Source: Colius striatus | Taxonomy: Eukaryota > Chordata > Aves > Coliiformes > Coliidae | Direction: 5' to 3' | Assembly: GCF_028858725.1 (NCBI RefSeq) | Contig: NC_084789.1 | Location: 42,245,094-42,309,093, forward strand | Length of the DNA: 64,000 bases | Part shown: positions 21,629 to 31,400 of the stretch, one piece after another | Position numbering within the stretch: the first letter of the stretch is position 1 | How the letters are laid out: each line of letters begins with the position of its first letter | Translations under genes and position numbers: made by a program | The notes under the pieces: model-generated | What the model was told of the DNA's origin: nothing | Seen by the model: the letters and a program-made list of their open reading frames with translations, nothing else | The model's database searches: none

Positions 21629-21634
21629 TTTAAT
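21629..21634 (-). terminator. Poly(A) signal ATTAAA of LRRC14
   Basis: TTTAAT on the plus strand reads ATTAAA on the minus strand, about 80 bases after the LRRC14 stop. C8orf82 and LRRC14 are convergent. Confidence 0.5.
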
Positions 21635-21711
21635 GAACTCACCATAACCGAGTGGCACAGCCCAGAGCCCGGCACAGCGCCCCGAGGTGAAGCTTCCCTG
21701 GGGGGGGGATG

Positions 21712-22242
21712 CTACAAGCTGAAGTAGTCGATGGCTCCGTAGCGCTGGAGGCTGCTCGTCCACACGGCGTCTGCTCTACCCGCGCTCGCCAGCAGCCGGC
21801 ACAGCTCCGCCGGGAAACCCTCCTCCCCCTGCGTGGGGGTGTGGTGGCCGGAGCCCCGCGGCGGCTGCGAGTAGCCCACGAGGCGCAGGTCGGGCAGGGC
21901 CGTGCAGTGCCGGGCCAGGCCGCCCAGCGCCGCCGCGCTCAGGGGGTGCCGAGGAGACCGAGGCAGCGCAGGCGGCGGCAGCGGCGCAGCGCCGGCAGCA
22001 GCAGCTCCAGCTCCGCGTCCCCCAGCTGACACTCCAGCAGCTCCAGCTGCAGCAGCGGGCACGAAGCGGCTTCCAGCAGCGTCCGCAAGGGTTGCAGGAG
22101 GCTGGGGGACGTGAGGTTGTGGCCGCTCAGGTCCAGTTGGAGCAGGGAGGGCGCGTGGAGGCTCGAGGACAGGAAGATGAGGTCGGAGGGGAGCAGGCAG
22201 CAGAAGGCCAGTGCCAGACTCTCCAGGGGAGTCTGCAGCTCG
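21712..22242 (-). CDS. LRRC14: LRRC14, last exon (leucine-rich repeats), with one frameshift
   Basis: The minus-strand exon opens after CCTCCCAG and reads ELQTPLESLALAFCCLLPSD, then LDLSGHNLTSPSLLQPL and LELLECQLGDAELELLLPAL, typical leucine-rich repeats. It ends AIDYFSL. From memory, human LRRC14 has LQSPLESLELAFCALLPED, LDLSGNDLSGSQL and ends ADYFSL, so identity is firm. LRRC14 is a PRAME-like leucine-rich protein linked to NF-kB signalling. In the sequence as given, GGCACCCCCTGA introduces a stop near 21945. One further C would restore the alignment, and the C-terminal segment continues in the next frame. The break lies at a five-base homopolymer, so a sequencing error is as likely as real decay. 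Confidence 0.85.
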   Translation of the reverse strand, partial: RAADSPGESGTGLLLPAPLRPHLPVLEPPRALPAPTGPERPQPHVPQPPATLADAAGSRFVPAAAAGAAGVSAGGRGAGAAAAGAAPLPPPALPRSPRHPLSAAALGGLARHCTALPDLRLVGYSQPPRGSGHHTPTQGEEGFPAELCRLLASAGRADAVWTSSLQRYGAIDYFSL

Positions 22243-23236
22243 CTGGGAGGACAGGATGGGGTGGCAGAGTGAGTGGGGAACCCCCAAAGCACCCCCAAAC
22301 CACCACGAGGCTCCCCCACCTCCAAATCCCCTGAGGCCCTCCCCAAACCAGCCACAGACCCCTAAAACCCTGAGGCTGCCCAAATTCCACCCCCAGGATC
22401 CCCCAAAATCCCTCAGCTCCCCCAAAGTCTCCCCCAACCCCCGTGAGGTATCCCCAAACCTCCTGAGACCAGACCCCTGAGCTGAGGCAGAGCTGCTCTG
22501 GGACTCCATCTCCTCATAAGTGTAGACAGTTGCACAGTGCCAAACTGGGCAACTCCCCTAAAACCCCCTGAGCCAAGGCAGAGCTGCTGTGGGACTCCAT
22601 CCCCTCTTAAATCTTTGCCCACAGGGTGTAGACAGTTCCCCAATGCCAAACCCCAACCCCAAAACACCCTGAGGCTGCCCAAAACATCTTCAGGCACCCC
22701 AAACCCCTCTTTTATGCCTCCCCTGAGCCGAGGCAGAGCTGCTGTGGGACTCCATCCCCTCTTAAATCTTTGCCCAAGGGGCAAATGCCAAACCTTCCAA
22801 ACCTTCCCCCCAAAACACCCTGAGCCCCCCCAAAACCCCCTGAGACCAGCCCCCTGAGGTGAGGCACAGCTGCTGTGGGACTCCCATCTCCTCTTAAATC
22901 TTTGCCCACGGGGCAAATGCCAAACCTTCCCCCCAAAACCCCCTGAGACCAGCCCCCTGAGCCGAGGCAGAGCTGCTGTGGGACTCCATCCCCTCTTAAA
23001 TCTTTGCTCACAGGGCAAATGCCAAACCTTCCAAACCCTCTCCCCAAAACCCCCTGAGACCACCCCCTGAGGTAGTGCAGAGCTACTGTGGGACTCCATC
23101 CCCTCTTAAATCTGCCCCCACAGGGTGTGGGTGATGCCCCAATGCCACCCCCCCCCCCCCCCCCCCCACACACACACATTCCCTCCCGCTGCAGTGTGTG
23201 AAGGTTTTGGGGTCTCTCCCCCAGCGGGCAGCTTGC
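22243..23236 (-). other. LRRC14: LRRC14 intron with GC-AG ends and an internal minisatellite
   Basis: The upstream exon ends CTCCTGGG and the intron opens GCAAGC. It closes CCTCCCAG. Joined, the codon GGC bridges QLLG and ELQTPLES exactly as the protein family requires. No GT donor nearby fits the frame. The intron holds the repeat listed next. Confidence 0.6.
22470..23145. repeat. Minisatellite of ~110-120 bp units in the LRRC14 intron
   Basis: Units contain GGCAGAGCTGCTGTGGGACT, CCATCCCCTCTTAAATCTTTGCC and CCCCAAAACCCCCTGAGACC. About six copies are present. A pure C run of about 20 with a short (CA)n follows at 23146-23180. Confidence 0.85.
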
Positions 23237-23634
23237 CCCAGGAGCTGCCTGAGTCTCCCACAAAGCCTGGAGGAGTACAAATCGAGTTCCTTGAGGGCAG
23301 GCAGGGCCCGGAGGTGAGCGGCCAAGCAGCGGATGCCGGCGTCCGTGCCCGGGGGCCGTGCGGCGCACGTCCACGTTGCTGTAGGGCAGCTTGAGGCTGC
23401 GCAGCGCGGGGAAGCGGCCGAGGTGAGGCAGCACTGCGCACAGCCCCGCCAGCCCCAGGTTGTTGAAGCGTAAAACAACTCTGCGGACGGCGGCAGGCTC
23501 CAGGGAGTCCAGCAGGGAGACGACGGTGGAGACGGAGAGCTCCTCGGCGTGGAAGTCGCGGCAGAGCAGGCGCAGGGGGTGCAGGGCGAGCGGAGGGCGG
23601 CGCGCAGCAATAGGCGCGTAGCAATAGGGCACCC
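23237..23634 (-). CDS. LRRC14: LRRC14, upstream exon (leucine-rich repeats), two frameshifts
   Basis: Minus-strand frames read LRAALRSP, then PLRLLCRDFHAEEL, VVLRFNNLGLAGLCAVLPHL and LKLPYSNVDVRR, then in the next frame LPALKELDLYSSRLCGRLRQ. All match the middle of human LRRC14 (LREALRS, LRLCCRDLRAEDL, VDLRFNNLGLRGL, CLRELSMGSSLLSGRLDQ). Two shifts are needed, near 23353 and 23577, and both sit at five-base G/C runs. The N-terminal ~200 residues of the protein are missing; upstream sequence is minisatellite. The right edge uses a weak acceptor (GGCTTAG) and is uncertain. Confidence 0.78.
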
Positions 23635-23635
23635 C

Positions 23636-24060
23636 TAAGCCAGCCCCCATCAATAGGGCATCCTATAGCACCCCTAAGCCAGCCCCCATCAATAGGGCAT
23701 CCTATAGCACCCCTAAGCCAGCCCCCATCAATAGGGCATCTTAGAGCACCCCTAACCCCGCCCCCATCAATAGGGCATCTTAGAGCACCCCTAACCCAGC
23801 CCTCTATCTATAGGGCATCCTATAGCACCTCTAATCCAGCCCCCCATCAATAGGGCACCCCACAGCACCCCTAGATCTGCACCTCATCAATAGGGTACCC
23901 CTAACCCAGCCCTCTCTCAATAGGACCTCTCATAGCACTCCTAATCCTATCCCCCATTAATAGGGCACCCTATAGCACTCCTAACCCAGCTTCCCATCAA
24001 TAGGGAACTCCAGGGCAGGACCCATGACCCACCCCTCTTAATGAGGGGTACCCCCAGCAC
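23636..24060. repeat. Minisatellite (CAATAGGGCATCCTATAGCA, CCCCTAAGCCAGCCCCCAT)
   Basis: About 55-base units run from the LRRC14 exon outward. The first units are almost identical and later ones diverge. Confidence 0.88.
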
Positions 24061-24795
24061 CCCATAAAGGAAGCCTACAGGAGGATCTCCAACACCCCCC
24101 TTCTCTCCCTGGGCCCCCCTGTGCTGCCCTCACACCCCTCGACCCCCCCTCAGCTGCCCTCACCCCCCCACGATCCCCGGGGTCCCCTTCAGCTGCCCTC
24201 ACCCCCCCCCAATCCCCGGGGTCCCCTTCATCTGTCCTCAACCCCCTAATCCCCGGGGTCTCCCTCAGCTGCACTCACGCCCCCCAATCCCTGAGGCCCC
24301 CCTCAGCTGCCCTCACGCCCCCCAATCCCCCGGATCCCCCTCAGCTGCCCACACGCCCCCAATCCCTGGGGACTCCTCAGCTGCCCTCACGCCCCCCAAT
24401 CCCCGGGGTTCCCCTCAGCTGCCCTCACACTCCCCCAATCCCCGGGGACCCCTCAGCTGCCCTCACGCCCCCTCAATCCCCGGGGTCCCCCTCAGCTGCC
24501 CTCACGCCCCCCCAGTCCCCGGGGACCCCTCAGCTGCCCTCACCCCCACAATCCCCGGGGTCCCCCTCAGCTACCCTCACCCCCCACAATCCCCGGGGTC
24601 CCCCTCAGCTACCCTCACCCCCCCCAATCCCCGGGGTCCCCCTCAGCTGCCCTCACGCCCCCAATCCCCGGGGTCCCCCTCAGCTACCCTCACGCCCCCA
24701 ATCCCCGGGGTCCCCCTCAGCTGCCCTCACCCCCCCCCCCAATCCCCGGGGACTCCTCAGCTGCCCTCACGACCCCCAGTCCCCGGGCTCCCCCT
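24061..24795. repeat. ~42-bp minisatellite (CCCCGGGGTCCCCCTCAGCT, GCCCTCACGCCCCCAATC)
   Basis: Some seventeen units of about 40 bases. Each contains CTCAGCTGCC. The last unit leads directly into the donor site of the LRRC14 leader exon, so the array fills the first intron. Confidence 0.9.
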
Positions 24796-24803
24796 CAGCT
24801 CAC

Positions 24804-24850
24804 CTCCCGCTCCCGCCGGGTCCTTCACGGCCGCGCTTCCAGGCATTGGC
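24804..24850 (-). other. LRRC14: LRRC14 5' untranslated first exon
   Basis: On the minus strand a GC-rich leader ends GGAG followed by GTGAGCTGAGG, a strong 5' splice site at 24803. It lies just inside the shared promoter, in the position expected for a head-to-head partner of RECQL4. The transcription start is estimated. Confidence 0.5.
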
Positions 24851-25113
24851 ACTGCACCCCGGCACCGCCCCTCCGCCAATCAGAGCGAGAGTTTCACCAC
24901 GGAAGGCGGGCCCGGCGTCGTTACTAGGTGCCGCCTGCCATCCTCGCCCGCCCATTGGCTGCCGCCGTGACTGTCATCGCTTCCTCCCTTCTTATTGGCT
25001 GAAGGGCGGCGGCAGCGGGAAGTTCGATCTGAGCCCCAGACGCTGCGGTCCCTGCGCGGCTCCGGGAGGTCTCGGATCCCCCCGGGCCGGGGAACGGCCC
25101 CGCTCCGCACGCC
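24851..25113. promoter_or_regulatory. Bidirectional CpG promoter between LRRC14 and RECQL4
   Basis: CCAAT boxes occur in both orientations: GCCAATCAGAG near 24874, CCCATTGGCTG near 24951 and TTATTGGCTGA near 24991. The stretch is CpG-rich and has no TATA box. The two genes start on either side and read apart. The same head-to-head arrangement exists in human, where the pair is known to share its promoter region. Confidence 0.72.
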
Positions 25114-25197
25114 ATGGAGCGGCAGCGGGAGGTCAAGGCCCTGCTGAAGAGCTGGGAAGCGGCTTTTCTCCGGGAGCAGCGGAGGAAGCCCGGCCAG
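25114..25197 (+). CDS. RECQL4: RECQL4 first coding exon only
   Basis: ATG in GCACGCCATGG opens 28 codons reading MERQREVKALLKSWEAAF, then LREQRRKPGQ, followed by the donor CAG|GTGCCC. Human RECQL4 begins MERLRDVRERLQAWERAF and its first coding exon likewise ends in a Gln. RECQL4 is a RecQ helicase whose N-terminus is Sld2-like and acts in replication initiation. No later exon appears: the next 1.4 kb is minisatellite, then a CR1 and an unrelated last exon. The helicase domain is absent from the window, so this is an orphan exon, a truncated gene or the edge of a misassembly. The exon ends in phase 0 and does not splice in frame to the exon at 26940. Confidence 0.85.
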
Positions 25198-25229
25198 GTG
25201 CCCGCTGCGGGGGGCGGGGATGGGGAGGG

Positions 25230-26590
25230 GCGGCGGGGCAAAGTGGGTTTTTAATGGGGTTCTGAGGGGAAAGGTGGAGTTTTGAGAGGAAAAGTGAGGG
25301 GTTTTGTGAATTTCTGAGGAACAAGTGGGAATTTGGAGGAGCTTGGAGGGGAAAAGTGGGGTTTTGGTGGAGTGTTGAGGGGAAAAGTGGGGGTTTGGTG
25401 GACTTGTGAGATACAAGTGGAATTTTAGTGGAGCTCTGAGGGGAAAAGTGGGGGTTTTGTGGAGTGTTGAGAAGAAAAGGGATTTTAGTGGAGTTCTGAG
25501 TGAACAAGTGGCGATTTGGAGGATTTTTGAGTCTAAAGGTAAGTTTTTGGTGCGGTTCTGAGGGGAAAAATGGGTTTTGGCAGAATTTTGAGGGCAACAG
25601 TGGGTTTTACTGGAGTTTTGAGGGGAAAAGTGGGGGTTTGGTGGAGTTTTGAGGGGAAAAGTGTTTTTTTGTGGGGTTCTGAGGGGAATAAAGGTTTTTG
25701 TAGAGCTTTAAGGAGAAAAGAGTGGGGTTGGTCGTCTGCTGAGGGGGAACAGTGGAGATTGGTGGGGTTCTGAGGGGAAAAGTGGGGGTTTGGTGGAGTC
25801 TGGAGTGGAAAGGTGGAGATTCAGTGGGTTTTTGAGGGCAAAGTGGGTTTTTGATGGGGTTCTGAGGGAAAAAGTGGAGTTTTGGTGGAGTTTTCAGATG
25901 AAAAGTGGGTTTTTTTGTGGAGTGTTGAGAAGAACAGTGGGTTTTACTGGAGTTTGGAGTGAAAAAGTGGGGGTTTTGTGGAGTGTTGAGGGAAAAAGGG
26001 GTTTTAGTGGAGTTTGGAGTGAAAAAGTGGTGATTTGGTGGATTTTTGAGTCTAAAGGTAAGTTTTTGGTGCGGTTCTGAGGGGAAAAATGGGTTTTGGC
26101 AGAGTTTTGAGGGCAAAAGTGGAGGGTTTGTGGACTTCTGAGGAACAAGTGGGAATTTGGAGGAGCTTTGAGGGGATAAATGAAGTTTTGGTGGAGTTTT
26201 CAGATGAAAAGTGGAGTTTTGGTGGAGTGTTGAGGGAAAAAGTGGGGTTTTGGTAGAGCTTGGAGTGAAAAAGTGGGGGATTGGTGGATATTTGAGGGCA
26301 AAGGTGGGTTTTTGATGGGGTTCTGAGGGGAAGATGGGTTTTTGTGGAGTGTTGAGGGGAAAAGTGGTGCTTTGGTGGGGTTCTGACGAAAAAGTTGGGC
26401 TTTGGTGTAGTTTTGAGGGGAAAAGTGAGCTTTTTGTGAGTTTTGAAGGGAAATGTTGGGGTTTGGTGGAGTTTTAAGGGGGAAAAAGTGGGATTTTGGT
26501 GGAGTTCTGAGGGGAAAATTGGGGAGGTGATTTGAGGGAAAAAAAAGTAGTGTTTTTGTGGTGGTGTTTGGACAAAAAGATAGAATATTG
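25230..26590 (+). repeat. Minisatellite (GTTTTGAGGGGAAAAGTGGG type) after RECQL4 exon 1
   Basis: About 30 units of 40-45 bases containing GGGGTTTTGGTGGAGTTTTG and AGGGGAAAAGTGG. Almost all G, T and A on the plus strand, so strongly strand-asymmetric. All open frames in it are repeat artefacts. Confidence 0.88.
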
Positions 26591-26609
26591 GGGTTTTGGC
26601 GGTGAAATC

Positions 26610-26935
26610 TCTGCCAGGAGGCTGCAGTGAGCTGGAGGTCGGTCTCTGCTCCCAGCTAGTGAGTGACAGGCCAAGAGGAAAGGGGCTCAGGGTGCCCCAG
26701 GGGAGGTTGAGGCTGGAGCTGAGGCAGAACTGTTTCCCTGAGAGGGGTGTCAGCCACTGTGCCAGGCTGCCCAGGGAGCTGGGGGAGTGCCCAGCCCTGG
26801 AGGGACCCCAAACCCTGGAGCTGAGGTGCTGAGGGCTGTGGGTCAGTGGTGGCCATGGCAGGGTGAGGGCTCAGGGCTGGGCTCCAGCAGCTCAAAGGGC
26901 TTTTCTAACCCAAATGATTCTGTGGTTTGTTCCCT
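26610..26935 (+). mobile_element. CR1: CR1 LINE, 3' end
   Basis: Same subfamily and orientation as 21125-21485, sharing long stretches such as AGGCCAAGAGGAAAGGGGCT. It ends CTAACCCAAATGATTCTGTGG, which abuts the acceptor of the next exon. Confidence 0.9.
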
Positions 26936-26939
26936 GCAG

Positions 26940-27093
26940 CTGTGGCATCATCACAGATGCCAGTCCTGGGTCGCTCAGCACCATCTGCTGCCACGGCCTC
27001 CGCGGCCGCTACATCACCGTCACCATCCCGGGCCGGGAGGAGCAGTTCACTCTCTGTGAGGTCGAGGTCTACACTGTCCACCCCGAGCCATGA
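26940..27093 (+). CDS. Last exon of a fucolectin-type (F-type lectin) gene
   Basis: After GTTCCCTGCAG the frame reads CGIITDASPG, then GLRGRYITVTIPGREEQFTL and CEVEVY, and stops at TGA 27091-27093. GRYITVxIPG followed by LTLCEVEVY is the closing strand pair of the eel-fucolectin/tachylectin-4/pentraxin-1 domain, a secreted fucose-binding lectin fold. The Cys residues fit the usual disulphides. The exon starts with one base of a split codon, so an upstream exon must exist, but none is visible. The calcium- and fucose-binding loop would be on that missing exon. The position corresponds to MFSD3 in the human order. Confidence 0.78.
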
Positions 27094-27192
27094 GGGGCTT
27101 TTAAGGGGGACAAGGTGAGGAGTTTGTCCCCTGGCACCAGGACCCTCTGACATCAGATGCCCCTGGAGGCTCCCTGTCGTCAGAACCACCCT

Positions 27193-27198
27193 AATAAA
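27193..27198 (+). terminator. Poly(A) signal AATAAA of the fucolectin-type gene
   Basis: AATAAA about 100 bases after the stop codon, in CCCTAATAAACATC. Confidence 0.7.
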
Positions 27199-27214
27199 CA
27201 TCTCCACGGGGCCT

Positions 27215-27480
27215 CTTTGTGCATCACCATCCCCATCCCATAGGCTCCAGAGGACCATGGCATCACCATCCCATAGGCTCCACAGAACCATGGCATCACC
27301 ATCCCCACCCCGTGGGCTCCACAGGACCATGGCATCACCATCCCATAGGCTCCAGAGGACCATGGCATCACCATCCCCACCTTATGGGCTCCAGAGGACC
27401 ATGGCATCACCATCCCCACCCCATGGGCTCCAGAGGACCATGGCATCACCATCCCAACCGCACGGGACCTCCAGCCTCTT
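27215..27480 (+). repeat. ~35-bp minisatellite (GGACCATGGCATCACCATCC)
   Basis: Eight or so units of CATAGGCTCCAGAGGACCATGG and CATCACCATCCC. It occupies the place where later GPT exons would be expected on the minus strand. Confidence 0.9.
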
Positions 27481-27594
27481 TCCATCACCACCCTTGAGGC
27501 CCGTGGGGTTCCACCATCCTCATCCCCACTCTGTGGCTCCCCAGGACCTGTCGTGGCCACCTCGGGGTGGGGGTGGCCGTGGGAGGTCACTCAC

Positions 27595-27731
27595 TCGCCC
27601 GTGAAGCCTTTGGAGATGGAGTGGAAGGAGGTGAGTTCCACCGAGTCCAGGTAGGGCGGCCCCATCTCTGTCAGCACCTTCCTGAAGGAGTGGAAGGCCG
27701 AACCCTCAGCATACACGTTGTCCTGGTACAC
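27595..27731 (-). CDS. GPT: GPT (alanine aminotransferase) exon with the catalytic lysine
   Basis: The minus-strand exon opens after CTCCTCCAG with [20 protein letters not shown] and ends [11 protein letters not shown] plus two bases of the next codon, before GTGAGTGACC. Human GPT has [20 protein letters not shown] and SFHSTSKGYMGE here. GPT converts alanine and 2-oxoglutarate to pyruvate and glutamate, using pyridoxal phosphate. The Lys of SKG forms the Schiff base with the cofactor, and the Tyr of VYQ contacts it. The exon is in frame with the one at 27815-27894. The remaining C-terminal exons are not found to the left. Confidence 0.9.
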
Positions 27732-27814
27732 CTGGAGGAGGGGGGAAACTGGTGGGGTTACCTAGATGTTGGGGTCCACCTCACATACCCCCCGAGTCTG
27801 AGGGTCCCACTCAC

Positions 27815-27894
27815 CTCGTCAGCCATGAGGAAGAGCCTCTCCTCGAAGGCAAATTTGATGACGTCCTCAATGCACTGACGGCTCTGGACCCCCC
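27815..27894 (-). CDS. GPT: GPT exon with the cofactor-binding aspartate
   Basis: Flanked by CCTCCCAG and GTGAGTGGGAC, this 80-base exon reads [20 protein letters not shown] then FLMADE. Human has [20 protein letters not shown] and LADE. The Asp of ADE, next to VYQ of the following exon, pairs with the pyridine nitrogen of the cofactor. Phases match on both sides: it completes the Gly of NPTG from the upstream exon and ends in phase 0 before VYQ. It is intact. Confidence 0.9.
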
Positions 27895-27899
27895 CTGGG

Positions 27900-28430
27900 A
27901 GGGGGGAGAAGGGGGGAGGTTGGCATAGCGGAGTGCGGGGGTCCAGTCCCACTCCCACCATGGGTTTGGGGGGCCCAGTCCTGCTCCTGATGGGTTTTGG
28001 GGGGCTCAATCCCTTTTCCTGATAGGTTTGGGGGCCCAGTCTTGCTCCCTATGGGTTTGCGGTATGGGCTCAGCCCCACTCCTGATGGGTTTTAGGGGAC
28101 TCAGTCTAGTTTCCCATGGGTATGGGGGGGCTTAGACCACCTCTCCTGATAGGTTTGGGGGACCCAACCTGCCTCCCTATAGATTTGGGAGGAGAGTCAT
28201 CCCCACTCCTGATGGGTTTGGGGGGGCTTAGCCCCTGCTCCTGATGGGTTTTGGGGCCTTCACCCCACTCCTAATGGATTTGAGGGGACTCAGTCCCACT
28301 TCCTATGGCTTTTGGAGGGTCTCAACCCAGTTCTTGGGTATGTTTTGGAGGTCTTAGTAGGACCAGTAAAGCACTGGGGGTCTCAGAATGGGACTGGGAG
28401 GGCACTGGGAGCTCACAGCCCTGGTACCAG
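27900..28430. repeat. ~45-bp minisatellite (CTCCTGATGGGTTTTGGGGG)
   Basis: Units of CCCACTCCTGATGGGTTTGG and GGGGCTCAGCCC, getting looser to the right. It lies in the GPT intron. Confidence 0.8.
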
Positions 28431-31400
28431 AAGTCCCATCCCAACCTCAGGGTCCCATCCCAGCCCCAGGGTCCTATCCCCAGGGTCCCATCCCAGTCTC
28501 AGGATCCCATCCCATCCCTGATATCCCACCCCTGGGGTCCCATCCCACCCCTGGGGTCCCATCCCACCCCTGAGGTCCCATCCCAGTCCCATCCCATGCA
28601 ATCCCTGGGGTCCTATCCTAACCTCAGGGTCCCATCCCACCCCTGAGATCCCATCCCTGGAGTCCCATCCCATCCCTGGAGTCCCATCCCATCCCTGGGG
28701 TCCCATCCCATCCCACCCCTGAAGTCCCATCCCTGGGGTCCCATCCCACCCCTGGGGTTCCACCCCTGGGGACGCATCCCACACCTGGGGTCCCATCCCA
28801 GTCTCATCCCACCCCTGGAGTCCCATCCCAGTCCTATACCATCCGACCCCTGAGGTCCCACCCCTGGGATCCCAACCCTGGGGTCCCATCCAGTCCCACC
28901 CCACCCCTGGGGACCCATCCCACCCCACCCCTGGGGTCCCATTCAGTCCCACCCCACCCCTGGGGACCCATCCCACCCAACCCCTGGGGACTCATCCCAC
29001 CCCTGGGGTCCCATCCCGTCCCATCCCACCCCTGGGGTCCCATCCAGTCCCATCCCAACCCTGGGGTCCCATCCCACCCCTGAAGTCCCATCCCTGGGGT
29101 CCCATCCAAACCGCAGGGTCCCATCTCACCCCTGGGGTCCCACCCCTGGGGTCGCAACCCACCCCTGGGGTCCCATCCCAGTCTCGTCCCACCCCTGGGG
29201 TCCCATCCCATCCCAACCCTGGGGTCCGATCCAGTCCCATCCCATCCCACCCCTGGGGTCCCGACCCATCCCACCCCTCAAGTCCCACCCCTGGGGTCCC
29301 ATCCAAACCTCAGGGTCCCATCCCACCCCTGGGGTCGCATCCCACCCCTGGGGTCCCATCCCAGTCTCATCCCACCCCTGGAGTCCCATCCCAGTCCCAT
29401 CCCAGTCCTATCTCGTCCCACCCCTAGGGTCCCATCCCATCCCAACCCTGGGGTCCCATCCAGTCCCATCCCATCCCATTGCATCCGACCCCTGGGGTCC
29501 CACCCCACCCCTGGGGTCCCACCCCACCCCTGGAGTCCCATCCCACACCTGGGGTCCCATCCCATCCCATCCCACCTCTGGGGACTCATCCCACCCCTGG
29601 GGTCCCATGCCATCCCATCCCACCCCTGGGGTCCCATCCCATCCCACCCCTGGGATCCCATCCAGTCCCATCCCAATCCTGGGGTCCCATCCCACCCCTG
29701 AACTCCAATCCTTGGGGTCCCATCCAAACCTCAGGGTCCCATCCCACCCCTGGGGTCCCACCCCTGGGGTCGCATCCCATCCCTGGATGGGACCCCAGGG
29801 GTGGGATGGCACTGGATGGGACCCCAGGGGTGGGATGGGACCCCAGGTTTGGGATGGGATGGGAATGGATGGGACCCCAGAGGTGGGATGGGATGGGACC
29901 CCAGGGGTGGGATGAGTCTCCAGGGGTGGGATGGGACCCCAGGGGTGGCATGGGATGGGTCCCTAGGGGTGGGATGGGATGGATCCCATCTCATCCCACC
30001 CCTTGAGTCCCATCCCAGTCCTATCCCATCCCACCCCTGAGGTCCCACCCCTGGGTTCCCATCCCATCCCAAACCTGGGGTCCCATCCAGTCCCATCCCA
30101 TCCCACCCCACCCCTGGGGTCCCATCCCACCCCACCCCTGGGGTCCCATCCCACCCCTGGGGTCCCATCCAGTCCCATCCCAACCTCAGGGTCCCATCCC
30201 AGTGTCATCCCACCCCTGGAGTCTCATCCCAGTCCTATCCCATCCCACCCCTGAAGGTCCCAGCCCTGGGGTCCCATCCCATCCCAGCCCTGGGGTCCCA
30301 TCCAGTCCCATCCCATCCCATTCCATCCCATCGCCCCCCCTGGAGACTCATCCCATCCCACCCCTTGGGTCCCATCCCACCCCTGGGGCCCCATCCCATC
30401 CCATCCCACTCCTGGGGTCCCATCCCACCGCTGGGGTCCCATTCCATTCCATCCCATCCCACCCCTGGGGTCCCATCCCACCCCTGGGGTCCCATCCCAT
30501 CTCACCCCTGGGGACTCGTCCCACCCCTTGGGTCCCATCCCAACCCTGGAGTCCCATCCAACCCCTGAAGTCCCATCCCTGGGGTCCCATCCCAATCTCA
30601 GGGTCGCATCCCACCCCTGGGGTCCCACCCCTGTGGTCGCATCCCACCCCTGGGGTCCCATCCCAGTGTCATCCCACCCCTGGAGTCCCATCCCAGTCTT
30701 ATCCCATCCCACCCCTAAGGTCCCATCCCATCCCATCCCACCCCTGGGGTCCCATCCAGTCCCATCCCATCCCATCCCACCCCTGGGGTGCCGACCCATC
30801 CCACCTCTGGGGTCCCATCCCATCCCACCCCTGGGGTCCCATCCAGTCCCATCCCAACCCTGGGGTCCCATCCCACCCATGAAGTCCCATCCCTGGGGTC
30901 CCATCCAAACCTCAGGGTCCCATCCCACCCGTGGGGTCGCATCCCACCCCTGGGGTACCAACCCAGTCTCATCCCACCCCTGGAGTCCCATCCCAGTCCT
31001 ATCCCAGTCCTATCCCGTCCCACCCCTAGGGTCCCATCCTATCCCAACCCTGGGGTCCCATCCAGTACCATCCCATCCCATCCCATTTTATCCGACCCCT
31101 GGAGTCCCATCCCACCCCTAGGGACCCATCCCATCCCTGGAGTCCCATCCCACCCCTAGGGACCCATCCCATCCCTGGAGTCCCATCCCACCCCTAGGGA
31201 CCCATCCCACCCCTGGGTTCCCATCCCATCCCACCCCTGGGTTCCCATCCCATCCCACCCCTGGGTTCCCATCCCACCCCTGGGGTCCCAACCAGTCCCA
31301 TCCCAACCCTGGGGTCCCATCCCATCCCAACCCTGGGGTCCCATCCCATCCCAACCCTGGGGTCCCATCCAGTCCCATCCCACTTCTGGGGTCCCATCCC

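Noticed and set aside
20400..21700. LRRC24 between C8orf82 and LRRC14
   Set aside because: Only a minisatellite, a short duplication and a CR1 are present; no leucine-rich repeat or immunoglobulin-like segment is seen on either strand.
25114..27093. A RECQL4-lectin fusion gene
   Set aside because: RECQL4 exon 1 ends in phase 0, whereas the lectin exon needs two bases from the previous exon. Joined, the lectin frame is lost.
29479..30006. A second gene at the local strand flip inside the minisatellite
   Set aside because: The flipped segment is the same repeat unit in reverse orientation and has no other content.
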